Source of the DNA: Holothuria scabra
Lineage: Eukaryota; Echinodermata; Holothuroidea; Aspidochirotida; Holothuriidae
NCBI GenBank assembly: GCA_037179385.1
Contig: CM074179.1
Coordinates: 3,720,001-3,784,000 of the forward strand
Direction of reading: 5' to 3'
DNA length: 64,000 nucleotides
The translations under genes and the position numbers were made by a program. Below are positions 1 to 13,160 of the stretch, one piece after another. The number at the start of each line of letters is the position of its first letter. The stretch's first letter is position 1. Under the pieces are notes generated by a model. It saw only the letters and a program-made list of their open reading frames with translations, was not told the DNA's origin and did not search any database.

Positions 1-792
1 TTAGATCGTTCTTGGCCATGCACTTTTCGAGTAACAGCCATTTTAAGTTCAGGTGCCACGCCCACTTTTAAGGTCTCAGGAACGTTGACTTTCTGGGGAC
101 ACAACTTTAAGGGTTGCTAACTTTTTGAAGGAAGCAGGTAAAGGTCTAAAACTCATTCCCGAGACCTAGTTTTGGCCGTAGATTTCAAAAATGAGGTCAA
201 AATGGTGATAGCCTATAGATTTACAGATTAACAATGGGGCTTAAAAATTGGATTTCTCACAGTTATGATTTTTCTTTGCCATTTTGGGCAGAGTCCTGCT
301 CAAAATGTAGGCAAACTGGAGCGACCAATTTTTAAGAATGTTAAACCTCTATAAAGGTTATTATCATGCACAAATACAAAGGCCACATGTCATCCACTTT
401 GGAGGATAATTGGGGTGAAAGTTGCCATTTCGTTCAATTTCCAATAAATGTGACCATGAAACTTGGGTCAAAATGGCAGCATCACCAAGTGATTTGGAAT
501 TTGATACTTTGGTATCTTCATAGACTTTTGTATAGTAGGAGACCTAAAGTATATCACAATGTTACATTTTGTTTATTCTGTCTGTTGTTTTTTTTTTTAA
601 TCTGCCAGAATTATTGAGGGGAGCAAAAATATCAAATATCAAACTGTTCAGATACTCTGCCATTGTCTGGATGAGGACAAGTTTAAGGTAGTTTGTGTGG
701 CATACCGTATGTTAGTAAGTTAGGAGAATGGAAACTGTCTGGTGAAAGAAGATTGGGCCTTTAATTAAAATGTTCTCTTTTATCTTAAATAG
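1..792. other. Intron sequence upstream of PINX1 exon
   Basis: This stretch is AT-rich and I find no convincing exon in it. It ends in an acceptor (TTAAATAG) directly before the PINX1-like exon at 793, so it is the downstream part of an intron. The G-patch-encoding exons expected upstream of this point are not in the window. Confidence 0.6.
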
Positions 793-3700
793 GTCTAGGA
801 TGTAACCAGAATGTTGAAGATAATTGGATCAGTCATCAAGATGATTTCAATGATCTCTTGTCAAACTTGCACCAGGAACACAACCAAGAAACTCCCACTG
901 CCAAGAGTAGTTCCAACCCAGTCAGCAGTATTGAAGAAAAATCAAAGAGTGCCAAAAGACGAGTGCAGTGAGTATCATTTTGTGGTGAAGTTCCCTAACA
1001 TATAGACTCATAGGGTCTAAAAGAGTATTCTAGTGAATGTTTTCAGATAAATCCAAGCAAAAGTTCTATCTGAATGCTTTTCAAAAATTGTGTCCATAGC
1101 TTGTTAACAACTTAGGATGTGCATGTTAAAAGATAACATTGACATCACTGTAGAAGATGTAGTAGAAGATTTAAATGAAGTGAGGGATTACTTGGATAAG
1201 AATAGAATGGGGATTACCCATTGAAATGTCAGTAGTAGAATAAGGATTACCCTCTGTATTAATGTCGATGGATAGGAACAAAGTGTGTATACCCAATTGG
1301 TATCACATTAACCTGCTTTACCAAAATGTGATAGACCTACAGTGCCTCCTGAGGCATTTGGGCATAAAAAATTTATTTCTCTGGAAATAAAAAGTTTTGA
1401 TCTGTTGTGTCTTCGTCAGCAAGTCCTTAAAATAATTACACATTATACCCTGTATTAATAATAGGAATTTTGCTCACTAAGGTTCCAGGATAATGATTAC
1501 AGACTCACTTCAAGTTTCCTTGAAGGCTTGCCAACTCACTTTGAGTTTCCTTGGAAGCTTGGAAAGAAATTCTGTGAATCAGGGAGGTGCACAAACTCCT
1601 GCTGTTCACACAGTGATAAGTTACTCACAAATTTGCCCACCTCTGTGAATAAAAGTTCATAATAAACCATGCACCAGTCACCATATAATGTTTGTTTGCC
1701 AAGTTCATTGCTCAATGATTCTTTCTTAGAACTCAGCAAGTTCTTATGCCAAGAAAAAGAATGCCAGTCTTGTGAACTAAATCACAATGTTAGAATCAAT
1801 GATTATAAGATAGCATCTCAGAAACGAGACAACAGTATTAATATCTGAGCTGGGATTTGAACACACAACCTCATGATTGAAAGATGCAGATCATACTGTA
1901 CTGAAGTGATCAGTGTTAGGTGTGAAGAATGAATTAATTTTGAAGTGAACGGTATTACAAATACATACTGGGTCTTTATTGTTGGATTGCCTCCATATTG
2001 TGGTCTCTCCAGTTTGTTTTATTTAGAGGGGTAGGGGCAAAAGTACAATAGTCACCCCAAACTTAGTTTGAAGCAACGCTAAGTATTTAAGATATTTTCT
2101 TATTTAATGATGATTTCGTGTTGCATTACTGTATCAAGGTAAAACCAAGCAGAATTTACTCCTCAAAAATTGCACAATTGATTGGAAAGTATCCTCACAG
2201 GAGTCTCAAGAGCCATATATGAATGGCATTGGTTAGACTACTCTCCTACTGTTTCTTCTTGGAAGGGAGGGGGAGGATGGGATTTTGCCTTTAAAGTTCC
2301 TGCTTACCACTCACATGTATTGTATTTTACATTTACTGTACGTATGTCATGGTCACTACTTTAGTGACAGTAGTGTGGGGGTTACTTACTTACCAGTTGG
2401 TAATGTTGTGTTAGTTATTTAGTTAGATGGAGTTTAACGGCCTAGTTTCCAACCAATTGGTTCAAGTGGAGCTGGCCACAGTGATGTTAACGTTGTGAAG
2501 CACATAGATCTGCATTAAGTTGACAATGCTCTATGTTTCTTTTTCTTAGTTACAAGAAATTTACCAGAGGTAAGGATCTGGCTAGTCGCAGTATCAGTGA
2601 TATGAACTGTATTCTAGGTCGGAGGTCAGCATCAGGATCTAACACCCCTCAAAGTACCTCTGTAAGTTTTTCTCTTTATTATTATTTTTTCATTCCACAA
2701 GTTTATCTGTGATGTTTGGATAATACTGTTCTTCAGAAACCTACCCTCTGTTTTGATAGGGGGGGGGGGGGGATGTGTGTTATTGGGGTACCATCACCAT
2801 GTGCTATGGATACAGAGTGTGTTGATGTATCCTTCCCTGAATTGTTCAGACTTAAAGAGCCAATGCTCTCACCCCAAACTACACTTATTGTAGGGGGTAA
2901 CAGGAACTCTCAGTTTGCTCAGCTTTATGATTGACTGTTAATTCAAACAATGCAAAGTGCCAAAGCTTAAATTACACAGCATGAACTGCACTGAGAGATT
3001 TTTATTATACACATTGAGATTTCTACTGTAAACCTGCCATTAAGCAATATAAACTTAGATTGTCTCTGGATGAGGGTGAATTTCATACAATTTTGGGAGG
3101 GGCTTAAGTTAGAAGGTTTGGAGCATTGGTACTGTTTGGGTGAGGAACTGGGCCTTTAAACTGTTCTTCGATATAATGACCGCCACCAGCAATAATTTTG
3201 AATATTTCCATCCAGCCATTTCTGTTCTGCCAGTACAGAATGGAAAGAGCTCGAGTTTGGGCACCAGTGTATTTTAGGTAGTTTACCCAGTGCTGTAGTA
3301 CTGTAGGTCTCACTTGGTCATTTGCTAAGTGCTATGTAGAAGATGCCTCCTGAAAATTTTGTTGTAACATCAAGTCTAACATCAAATAAATTATTTAGAA
3401 AAAATGAAAGAAAGGCCTTTTATCAGGATTCTTTTTTTATTCCCTTTCTTGTGACATTAACTGTACAGGCTCCTACCTCTGACCATGAGAGTGAGGAAGA
3501 AAAACCTGAGAGCTACGGTGTGAAGACCATTGTTAACACTGTTAGTATGCAGGAATATTTTGCACAGAAGATGGCTAGGATGAAAGAGACCAACACGAAT
3601 GGTATTGCCAAGGAAGGGAATTCCCCTGGTACTATTGATGGTGAAGAAGGGGAGTCCCCTGTAGATGAGGATGGGGAATCACAGATTTATAGAGGTGGAA

Positions 3701-4047
3701 AGGAAGAAGAGGGAAAGAGAAAGAAGAAGAAGAAAGCAAAGAAGAGGAGGAAATTAGAGGAGGGGTCTGAAAAGACAGGAGAAGAGAGGAGAGGAATAGG
3801 TGATGGGATGAAGGAGGAGGGAGGGGTGGAGCAAGATGTAGAAAGGACAGCAGATTTAAATGGTCATGGAGAAAATGGAGGATTTGTAGAGAATGACACA
3901 TTAGATGGTATAAATGTTGAAAATGGTGATGGTAATGGTGTAAGAACAAACGGATGGGAGGAGAGTGGAGGATGTGAGAATAGTGGAGGAAAATTGAAGA
4001 GAAAGAAAAAGAAGAAGAAGAAGAAGATAAATGAAGATGAAGATTGA
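793..4047 (+). CDS. PINX1: PINX1-like (PIN2/TERF1-interacting, telomerase inhibitor) gene, last three exons
   Basis: Three exons with clean GT-AG borders are seen: 793-967, 2550-2661 and 3469-4047 (stop TGA 4045-4047). The first begins in the second base of a glycine codon (GLGC...) and encodes EDNWISHQDDFNDLL, almost the vertebrate PINX1 block that follows the G-patch. The codon for the His of RRVHY is split across the first intron, and exon 2 then gives KKFTRGKDLASRS, the KFTKGKDLSSRS block of PINX1. Exon 3 carries SMQEYFAQKMARMK, the conserved IQEYFAKRM motif, then a long acidic and lysine-rich tail with two poly-lysine runs. In known family members the protein is nucleolar, binds TERF1/PIN2 and the telomerase RNP, and acts in rRNA/snoRNA maturation. 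The N-terminal G-patch is outside the window, so the gene is partial here. The C-terminal tail is low complexity, and its equivalence to the vertebrate telomerase-inhibitory region cannot be judged by eye. A SINE (2409-2480) and a TTAA MITE (2856-3155) sit in the introns. Confidence 0.93.
2409..2480 (-). repeat. tRNA-SINE fragment (3' part) in PINX1 intron
   Basis: Read on the minus strand, this carries the 3' body of the window's SINE family: the gccactt-gaaccaattggtt block, then the taaactccatctaactaa tail. The tRNA-like head is missing. It ends 69 bp before the acceptor of the 2550 exon. Confidence 0.7.
2856..3155. mobile_element. TTAA-flanked MITE, family 1, copy 1
   Basis: A 300-bp element flanked by TTAA on both sides (2852-2855 and 3156-3159). 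Its inverted ends read AGAGCCAATGCTCTCACCCC and AGGCCCAGTTCCTCACCC. The interior shares ordered landmarks with four other copies in the window: ACACAGCATG, CACTGAGAG, AAGCAATA and the TGTTTGGG end. TTAA duplication is typical of piggyBac- or Kolobok-type transposition. No coding capacity. It lies in the last PINX1 intron. Confidence 0.8.
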
Positions 4048-7000
4048 TGATGGACAAGTCTTCCATCTTATTTTATTGTATTACTGACGAGGTATGCTCT
4101 CCAATTAGAACAAAAGGGAGTTAATTGTCCCTTGGCCGGTTGAAATACATCACAGTACCAATGCAAGGTAATGAAAGCTTACCTTTTGAAACTAAATTGA
4201 AATGAAAGAAGTGGCAATACATGGTTGTCATGGTTTGATGAAGACAATAATTCAAGTAACCACACTGAAATGAAACAATGGCAATTCTGGCTAGACCAGC
4301 TACCTGCTCAGTTAGTCAAAAGTTATCTAAAGATGAGATTTACATTGGCAATACCAGTTGACATAAGCTTCTCAGATGTGTCCTAGCAGAAAGCAGAGCT
4401 TGGCAATTTTAAGGTCAAGTTTATAGAAAAGTAGCAGTCTATGTAGTCAGGCCATTAGGAAAGGTTTTAGATGACAGTCAGAGGGCTCTATCTTAGCAAA
4501 GTATACTGACACTTGACTTTATTCCCCAACTAAGACCATTTTTTGGTTACCTCCACAGCTGCAACCGTATATCTTCTCAAATTTTTGTAGACTCCTTGAA
4601 AAGTACAGTAGAACACAACATGTAGCTGTGAGATGTGATCATTAGAAAGACATTCCAACAATGATTCATGCCTAGACATGTCTTTTATGGGTTCCTGCAT
4701 GTTCTATTACAGTACATGGCATGTACTGCTTACCTCATCTAACACGTATAGATGAACAGCTCCATCTATAAGTGAAAATGTAATGATAAAATACTGTAAG
4801 TCCCACAGTATGTGTGTGCATGCTAATCCTTGACCTGTCCTTGCTTTATTGCCAGGGAAATGATGCAGATCACGTTATTTCATAGCTATAATTTGGGCCC
4901 ACTATATGCCATATTGCATACCATGCTTGCTGTCTTTTCCAATTTCTCACTCATTCAGTTGTCCACCACTTTAACTCAAGAGCCAAAAGACGTTCACTTC
5001 TTTAGACCTATAAAAGTGATACAGTATGCAGATTTGTTGAAATAACATCACTAATGTAGTATATTAACCATGCAGTGCCTAGCTCCAATCATGGCATATT
5101 TGCACACCTCGGGGGTCGCCCGAAAAAGCGAACGTAGCATGTCCTGGATTGGCCTCCGTAGACTATTGACTCTGTGACCTTAATCTATTGTTCCTCTCGT
5201 TATTGTGGCAGAATTTTCAGGTAGCTACTCGCAGTTTCGAGTTCCACATGAAACAGTAAAGATGTGTGTGGGCAGCACTCTCTGTCTGTATCAGATGTGA
5301 TACAATGGGCAGTAGAGGGTTAATATCATACTGAATTAAGTACAATAAAATACAATGCATTGTTTGTAGAAAATGTTTAATGTTTAGACTTAACCTCCTG
5401 TAGTTGATAAATGCCAACAGTAACGAGAATCAACCATTGCCCCTGCAGTATAAATTTGGTAGGGGCCTGTCTGGCCATTTCTGAAGCAAACCCTTGGAAA
5501 AAAAAATCAATCATGTAGATGCACAGCATTGATTCAACTAATATTTTGGTGTCTTCAAGGTTTTGGCTCTTTATGAGGTAAAAATTTCCTTTTCTTCAAG
5601 GAACTTATGGAGCAAAATTAAATGTTTATAAGTTATTGCCTAGCCATCAGTGCCAGATTACACAGGACCCCCAATACAAATTTTTAATAAAAGTGCTGTG
5701 ACAAGGTGACTTTGCAAAAGTACTATTTTCATATATTGTTTTAATGATTTTAATTGGTTAAAACTTTTGGAGAACTGTTTGAAACACAGGCAACCACCCT
5801 GCACTTATCTCTGTAAACCTTTTTTAGAAGTTGGTGATCAGTGGAGTAAGAACGACATATTCTGATCTGAATGAGTTGAAAACAGTGTGATTAAAGTTTC
5901 AGTGATAAAGGGAAATTGGGAAACCAAATGTTTGTGTGCAGTGCATTATGGATAAGATCAACGGTGAATTTCCCACCATCCTGCCTGACAAGTGTGGAGT
6001 AAATGGACCTCAATTGTATACAAGGCAGTACAGGTGTGATTAATGTCCACTTGTCAGAAAAATACATCCAGGGGGACACAAACGTGGATTATTTGCAGTC
6101 CAGGGAGGTTCATAGGGCTATATTTGAACGATTTTGAAGCATATTTAAATACATGTGACAGGCAATAGAGGGGTCACATGTCTGTTACTCCTCCCCTATT
6201 CCGCCACTGTATAATCATAAGCATTTGCAAGCAAACACTACAAAACAGTGGCCCAGGTACACATGATATGTAACCCAGCCAGAAGTTTTTAATTTTCGAA
6301 ACTGTCCTTAAAAAATTGAATAGTTATTTCTTATATTTGCCAGTTATACAGAACAAGGCACTTTATACATTGATGAAAAGGGCATTATTTTTTCTCAAGA
6401 ATGAAATAAACATAGCTTTTATCTGCATTAACAATATTTTCAACTAACTTTTAATGATGCGGGAATGGATAGCTAGTGACATGAAAGGTCACTGAGGATT
6501 CTGTGATTTTTCCTAGGGCTCCACTGTTGTCTTGTTTTTCTCAAGTTAGTATTACCTTGTTTTTAAAGGAATATTCCAGTGCCATTCCACAGGATTTCAT
6601 GTAAAAGAGAATCCTATTTTATTGACTGCCCTTCAATCCCCACACCTAAAAACTGTTCATTACTCAAGATATTCCTGTTTAAAGATAGGATACCTTCGCC
6701 AAAAACAGACTCCCAGTTGCTTCAAGGTTTCAAAAAGATATGTAATACCAGCAGATTACTTCCAAAGTCTTTTGTTGTTCTTTAAAAATTGAAGTAAAAC
6801 ATTTGACCTCAAAACTTCAAACCAGTCAAATATTGAATATTGTTCATTTGAAGTTGAGCTCAAAATATTGTGAGCACAAAGGTTGCAGCTTCAAAAGTGT
6901 CTACGTATTTCATTAAAATGTGTAAACCGCATAAAAAATACAAAGGATGGTTAATTAATCTGCCGGTACCACATCACGTATTTCCCACAATGCAATGTGT

Positions 7001-9111
7001 AACTGTGATTTGAAATTTTTTAAACGTCATAACTTTTGAACGCCACATGCTATTGAGATGGAATTTTCACCCCAAAGAAAAAAAAGTGCCTTGAATATTT
7101 GAAGCTCCTGAAATTCGTCACCGAAATATTTCTTTAACTGGCCGACTTAGCCAGCATGTTACCGCATCTCAAAATCATATTTCCTTAATTCCTGCTACTG
7201 TAATGTAAGTAGAAACAAAGCATGACTGAGGAATCTGGCAGTGGTGAAGTGTCCATGTGGTAAGGAGGCGAACAAAACTGCCCGACTGCTCTCCTTTTAG
7301 CGTTTTAACATCCTGCGTAGCGCACCCCACATGCCATTCTTGCCCCCTCTGACCAACATCTCTAGCTTCGTCACTGGGCAGCTGCGTATGCTAGCTGAGA
7401 CAGCTGCAGCCCGCAGTTTTGACATTGTGACTTATATAGCAATTCAGGCCTTCATTCCTTCCCGTATTGTCATGAGAATATCCAAAATTATCGAGCTCGA
7501 TTTAAATAGTAGGGCAGCACGTGTAAATTGAAATAAAAGGGTCAATGTTTTCTGTTTCAATAATATATGAGATTGATGGGGTTTAATGGCGGGAAATACA
7601 GTGGGTATTTATGCCAGTTCGGTGATTTGTTTTGGTGGCTTCCAAAATTTCAGTTTACATGTAAATATGGTGTAAAAATTTGCATTTTAATCTGCCGTAA
7701 AGTAGCACTGAGACCTTGATTTTCGTCCCACTTAGCTAGACACTTTATGCACGTACTGGCAAAAACAAGGGGACGCTGAACGCTACTTACTGAGCTCGGT
7801 TTGTATATCCCACGCTGTTCCCCACAATTCCATACGGCAAATTCTGTAACCCCAAGTTGACGGGGGGGTGAGAACATGAATGTGTTTCAATTATATGAAA
7901 CATGTACACACACCCAACCTACAGTACTCTGCACTTGCTATGTTTAAGAGATGTTCTTGTACTTCTTCATCCGACAAATATATCAGATAAAGGTATAACT
8001 AAGAGGTCATTTGATGTCTGTAGCTTCTTGAGGAGGGGGAGATCAGAGGGGTATGTAAGAAAAGTCTTCTGTTTGTTTATTTTCGAAGAGTTGTTGAATA
8101 ATTTTACCACGGCTTTACTTTTTTTTGAAATTGTCTGGAGCAGATATTTCACCTAGTTAGACTCGATCACTGAGCAGATTGACTTAACATGTATTGAACA
8201 AAAATGAGTTATAATATTAATACATAATTATAACATATTGGCTATCTTGTTAGAGCAAACTGCTTATATATTGTAGTGTTGGACTAAGACACGTGCATGT
8301 TGAGCACGTTGAAGACAATACTGAGTGAGTTTCAGCAAAGCCCGTGTACTGTAACCATAAAAGGCACTGCTGAAAGGACGAAAGTATCTCAGGAACAAAT
8401 GTATACTAAAATTAATGAAGGCAAGAATAATTTGTGATAAAGATTCATCGTTGATTCCTGGGGGGGGGGGGGGGGGGCAGGACCTTGTCAAATGGCCTGT
8501 TTTCAACAATATGTGTGGAGGTTATGTCTTCGAATGACGAACTGAAAATACAATTATCCTAGAGAATTGATTTTTACTCGTCTGAAATCTCATCTTGTCA
8601 TTTACAAGAATACAAAATAGAGCGAGTACTGTAACATTTTAAACCGGATTTATATGACTTCCGAAGGATGAATTAACTGTGAATTTGAGTTTTCGAGCAT
8701 GCATGGTGTTACGAGTATCCCTTCATATGCTTATTGTGGGAGCCGTACGCAATCGTTGGTACTCTTGGCTCCCGCTCAGAACTTGAAAGTGCCAGTGGGC
8801 TCGTCGTGTATGCTGGAATCACTAATTTTGAATTTTGAAAGTAAGCCTCACTCGAATGCATTGTTGTAAAAAGCCTCTCACCCCGAACAAATCCAAATTT
8901 TCCTAATATCAGTACTTAATTCAGCCCCCACCCCGAAAAATCGTTAAAGTTTGTCCTTGTTCAGAAACAATCTCAGTTTGTTGCCCCAGGTCCCAGGTCG
9001 AATCGAGTATACAAGATTCCAGTGTTAAGTGAAAGCACTCTCCGTACAGAAATAAGAACAACAAGAACACCGAGACCAGAATAGAATTCCGTCACAGAAT
9101 TTCTTTGCTAG
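4048..9111. other. PINX1 3' UTR and unassigned intergenic DNA
   Basis: The PINX1 3' UTR must begin at 4048. AATAAA-like hexamers occur at about 5344 and 5686, but none stands out as the real polyadenylation signal. The rest is AT-rich with scattered stops and short meaningless ORFs. An 18-base G run at about 8461-8478 is the only notable composition feature. No gene or complete repeat was recognised. Confidence 0.4.
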
Positions 9112-9216
9112 TTAGTTAGAAGCAGTTTTACGTCCAACCAATTTGTTTAAGTCAAGGCGGCCACGGCCTCTTTTACAGTTGTGGCTCACTGGCTTGTTTT
9201 TCATGCTCCATTGCTT
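9112..9216 (-). repeat. tRNA-SINE fragment (body)
   Basis: On the minus strand this shows the SINE body landmarks: AAACAAGCCAGTGAGCCACAA, a purine-rich stretch, GGCCGTGGCCGCC, and the TTGGACGTAAAA...CTAACTAA 3' end. No tRNA-like head is seen. Confidence 0.7.
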
Positions 9217-10069
9217 ATACTAACCAACGAAAAAAAACGGTTCTTTCACAAGAAGTATGAAGAAGTAAATTTGAAGAAACGTCGCATCTTGAACGGATTA
9301 TGTTAACCGTTAACTGTTAATTAAGAAACTCTGTAAAGATGCGTCTGTGTAACAACCTGCAGTAGTGCTCGCTTGTAAATCAGTCTGGTATACTTTCTTA
9401 AGCTATGGAGATAGCAAATCAGAATTTTTCCATACATTATGTGCCACACCAGATAAAGTGACAACTACAGTACTATTTCAATGAATTTTCTTTCAGTTCG
9501 TAGGCAGGCCGGAGATAACATTATGTAGCAACAATTACGATTTTTGGTCACCGTAATCTCAGAATTGCCGGCAAAAGGAAATGCAGATTCAGTACCGGTA
9601 ATGCCGCAACTTTTCATTTTTCCTGACGGGAAACACAAAATCCAAAATATCCAAGTCTCCAAACAAGGTCCATATTTTCAAGGAATTGTCTTAGAAGGGC
9701 AAAAGTCTGCGCGTCTCGCGCGTCGGAAATTACCTCCCTAATAGGGTGGAGTTCAAGCTTAATCAAAGAAATCGGAATATTTTTGTGCCTTCGCCCCCTC
9801 ATAGAGAAACGTCTAGTTAGGCCACTGTTTTTTGTATTATATATAGAAGGCCAGCTATGTTTTCCAAGCACAATTAGAACGGTTCCGCGATTAAAACTTC
9901 TATATGCCGGACTCCTCCACCTCCAACCTCTCCCTAGACTTGCGGACTCCTCGATCATGATAATCATTTTCCAGCAGTTGTTTTAACTGGGACCAACCCG
10001 ATCGCCAGTAGGCCTATGGCTTAATTAATCTACTACCGCTCCCCGCCTCTCCCCGCTCCGCTGCTCCAA

Positions 10070-11590
10070 CATTCATTTCATTCATTCATTTATTAATTTC
10101 GTCCGTACAAATATAAACTGAAATATAGAACCGGACAGGACACTAGAAAAACAATAGTTTAACGAGCTAGTGCCCATAAAGAGACAATACAACAAAGAAT
10201 AACAAAAAAGAAAATAAGAGGAAAAAGGAGAACAAAGAAACAACAAAGTCAACTAAGAAAGCAAAAAAGAAAGGGATGCTTAACAAGTGTACTGGGCGAT
10301 TAGGTAATTTTTTACGTTACTCTTAAAAGTAGCATGTGTTCTAACATTTCTTATTTCGTTGGGGAGAGAATTCCAAAGTTTATAACAATAGTTATTTAAC
10401 AATAATTTACCATGCCTAGTATGGTGCCTACTAACCGTAAAGAGGGCATTAGTTCTAGTGCTAGGTCGAGCATTGGTAGAAAAGCTAGGGTTAAGGATTT
10501 TACTAAATACAAAAGGAAGACGATTATTAATATACTTATAGATAAAAGAACACATTTTTGAAAGTATGAATATCGCTGATCTTAAGGATGCTAAGGTCTC
10601 TATGCAGGGTATTCGTGGAGTGGCGCCGGTCTTTGAAAGTAAGAGTTTTTAAAATCCTGTTCTGAAGAACTTGCAGGGGTTTGAGCGAAGAAGGCTTAGA
10701 CATGCCATATATTTCCATACCATAAGACAATTTAGAAAAAACGAGTGAGTAATATAACTGGGTTGCTACAGCAGGGGTAAGTGATGCCCTAAGGCGATAA
10801 AAAATTCCATTATATTTTACGAGGTTGTTACAGAGATCGTCAATGTGTTGCTTAAAGCATAGCTGATCATCGATCAATAGACCCAGGTATTTAACACAGT
10901 TTGTTTTGAGGATATTTACATCGTTCATGACAAAGTGGTCTGGACAAGAATGGGGTATATGTGAATTAGCATGGAAAATCGAAAAGTTGGTTTTCCCAAG
11001 ATGTAAAGTAAGTCTATTAGCATCAAACCAAGTCTTAAGTTGATTGAGTACAAAATGAGCTTTATCAACAAGGGTAACACAATTACTATCATGGACAAAT
11101 AGATTCGTGTCATCAGCAAAGAGTCTTAGAGACTCGTGAGGCACAACATTTTTAATGTCATTTACATAGATTAAAAATAGTAGTGGTCCTAGCACAGAGC
11201 CCTGAGGCACGCCTACGTTAACGAAGGTACAGGTAGAATAAATACCATTTACATACAAGAATTGTTTTCTATTACTCAGATAACTATGCATAATATTAAA
11301 GGCTTCACCTCGAATGCCATAATTTTTTAATTTATCAAGGAGTATTGTGTGGTTGACTGTATCAAAAGCCTTCTTAAGGTCAAGATAAAGGCCCAGAGCA
11401 TTATCACCACTATCGAGGTAGGTACGAATACAGTTGACTGTCTCCAAAAGAGCATGACTTGTATCATGGTGTTTCCTAAAACCAAAGTGAAAGTCAAAGA
11501 GTATATTATTTTTATTTAAGAACGACCTTAATCGCTTTTCAATAGACCTCTCTAGCAACTTGAGACAACATGCTTGTCCATGCTTGCTAA
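10070..11590 (-). mobile_element. 5'-truncated L2/CR1-type LINE with reverse transcriptase, frameshifted
   Basis: The minus-strand frame 11558-10536 encodes a reverse transcriptase domain of a non-LTR retrotransposon. Motifs in order are KRLRSFL, FGFRKHHDTSHALL, LDLKKAFDTVNHTILL, YLSNRKQFLYVNG, GVPQGSVLGPLLFLIYVNDI and the catalytic LFADDTNLF. Only the start of the domain is lost; the endonuclease and ORF1 are absent. The frame breaks near 10536-10555. The C-terminal segment (SFIYKYINNRLP ... LWNSLPNEIRN) continues in another frame to 10280, so this copy cannot encode an intact protein. The 3' end (10076-10100) is a TGAA-type microsatellite tail, which is characteristic of L2-clade LINEs. 5' truncation is the usual product of incomplete target-primed reverse transcription. 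Domain assignment is firm; the exact clade is inference. Confidence 0.92.
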
Positions 11591-12095
11591 CATGAAAAAA
11601 AAAACTTTGCGAGATGACACACTTGTGATGAAAATGTATACTTGGTAGCAGGTATTTGGTTTGATCAGGGAGTTGTATCGCCTCCCTGGTTTGTCTTTGG
11701 CAACTATGAAACTATTATTGAAAAAATTAATGCGGTTGTAATGAACTAGCTATTTGTCCCTGAAAGTTTTTAATTTGAAATGGACGACCTTGACAGTGCA
11801 ATAGGACCTACAAAATTGTTTTCTGTAAAAAATCAGTTACCGTAAAGTAGAGAAGAGAACGAGTTGTGTCACTGTCGCACAAAAGGTCGCCTCAAAATTG
11901 AGCCCATCCTTTACGTAAGCATTAAAGTGCTACTTCATTGTTCCCTATGACGCACTTAACCTGCGACACGCTTCGCTAACTCGTGAATATGCATGAGGTA
12001 TTGTATCGTATCCTGTAAATCGTTTCCTCTGTTGAACAACGGTTCACAGAGAAGCCTTTTATCTGTTGGACGCAGTTCACCTTATGATACCATAC

Positions 12096-12413
12096 TTAAA
12101 CACACAGGTTTCCTATGTAAAGGCGAATATAACACTGTGTGATAGTGACGCGTTTTCCTCGAGCAATTGCAGGTAAGGGAAAAAGATCGTAAGTCATTTC
12201 TTTGAACTTTTCTCTGTAACTCTGGCTTTCAAAAACTAAACGTGTAACATTCGTTCCATCTTTGATGTTCTGCTTTAGTTTTCGTAACTCTTCTGACAAG
12301 AGTTCTTTTCTACACTCTGGGTGTGATCCCGACGTTTGTACACGGTATGTACAAAGTGTAACTTGTTTATAGTAGTCTGAACTTGCTCGAAAGAGTTCCG
12401 CTTTCTTTATCAT
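12096..12413 (-). CDS. Hypothetical 105-residue ORF, unrecognised
   Basis: An ATG-initiated frame with balanced, mostly hydrophilic composition. It has a charged, probably helical stretch at about residues 38-75 (EELRKLKQNIKDG, then FESQSYREKFKEM). There is no signal peptide, membrane segment or known motif that I can name. It looks more protein-like than the other short ORFs, which are mostly low complexity or fall in repeats. It could be a single-exon small gene, a terminal exon, or chance. No convincing splice donor was found inside it. Confidence 0.22.
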   Translation of the reverse strand: MIKKAELFRASSDYYKQVTLCTYRVQTSGSHPECRKELLSEELRKLKQNIKDGTNVTRLVFESQSYREKFKEMTYDLFPLPAIARGKRVTITQCYIRLYIGNLCV

Positions 12414-12964
12414 TGATGTGATTCAGATTGTGATATTAGCGTTATTTTATTCACATTAGGCACTATTCACCTTCATCTAAGTTAAATAATTACGAAAACG
12501 ACCTGCTCGTAATAAGTAACATTCGATGATGTTTTCGTTTTGAAGTTTTCAGCATTTAAAGAAAGCAAAAAGGAGTGATGTTTTGTCTGTTGTTTTAGGT
12601 TTATCTAGTGAGGCTTTATTGAAAATATACTGTACGTACAGTACCTCGCAGTTTGTTCAGAAAAATAGTGCATAACCAGAGGAGCGGAGTTTGGTATGGA
12701 ATTATTTCATTATAGTGAAGCCAAAAGATAAGGCTGTTACTAATAACTTGTATTTAGTTTAACTACATATTTTTAAGTATGTCACGTAAAGAGGAAAGGG
12801 TGTGACATGGAAACATAATCCCCAAATTTGGCACGCTGTCTTACCTCCGGTTACTCTTGTTCCTCTTCCCTGCATGTTTCGACTTGGACGCGTAAAACTA
12901 CAGCTAGCTTAGGCCAAAAGATCACTGAGTTCACAGTCGGTAGTAATTTCAGATTTTATTTTTA

Positions 12965-13160
12965 TTGAGGCTGGTCGGCTCATACCAAAGGCTTAAAAAT
13001 AGAACATACTGCCACTGTGATTGGGTGCACAGCATATGCAGTGGAGTTTGGAAAAACAAGCCGGTGAACCTCAACTAATAACCGGTGGCCGGTCCGACTT
13101 ACTAACTGCGGGGCTATAGAAACTGAGCCGTAAATCCCCATTCAGTGAGGCCCTAACTAT
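12965..13160 (+). repeat. tRNA-SINE, diverged body
   Basis: It carries the ordered SINE landmarks TCATACCAAAGGCTTAAAAA, GAACATACTGCC, GTGGAGTTTGGAAAAACAAG and GGTGGCCGG, then the GAGCCGTAAAT 3' block. The tRNA-like head is not visible. It lies head-to-tail about 130 bp upstream of a second copy. Confidence 0.65.

Noticed and set aside
1850..1885. Minus-strand GTGTTCAAATCCC resembling a B box
   Set aside because: Isolated motif with no A box at the right distance and no SINE body.
3632..4066. Long minus-strand ORF rich in His, Ser and Leu
   Set aside because: It is the complement of the purine-rich PINX1 exon; low complexity and no domain.
9614..9967. 117-residue minus-strand ORF
   Set aside because: Overlapped by equally long plus-strand ORFs, no domain and no splice context.
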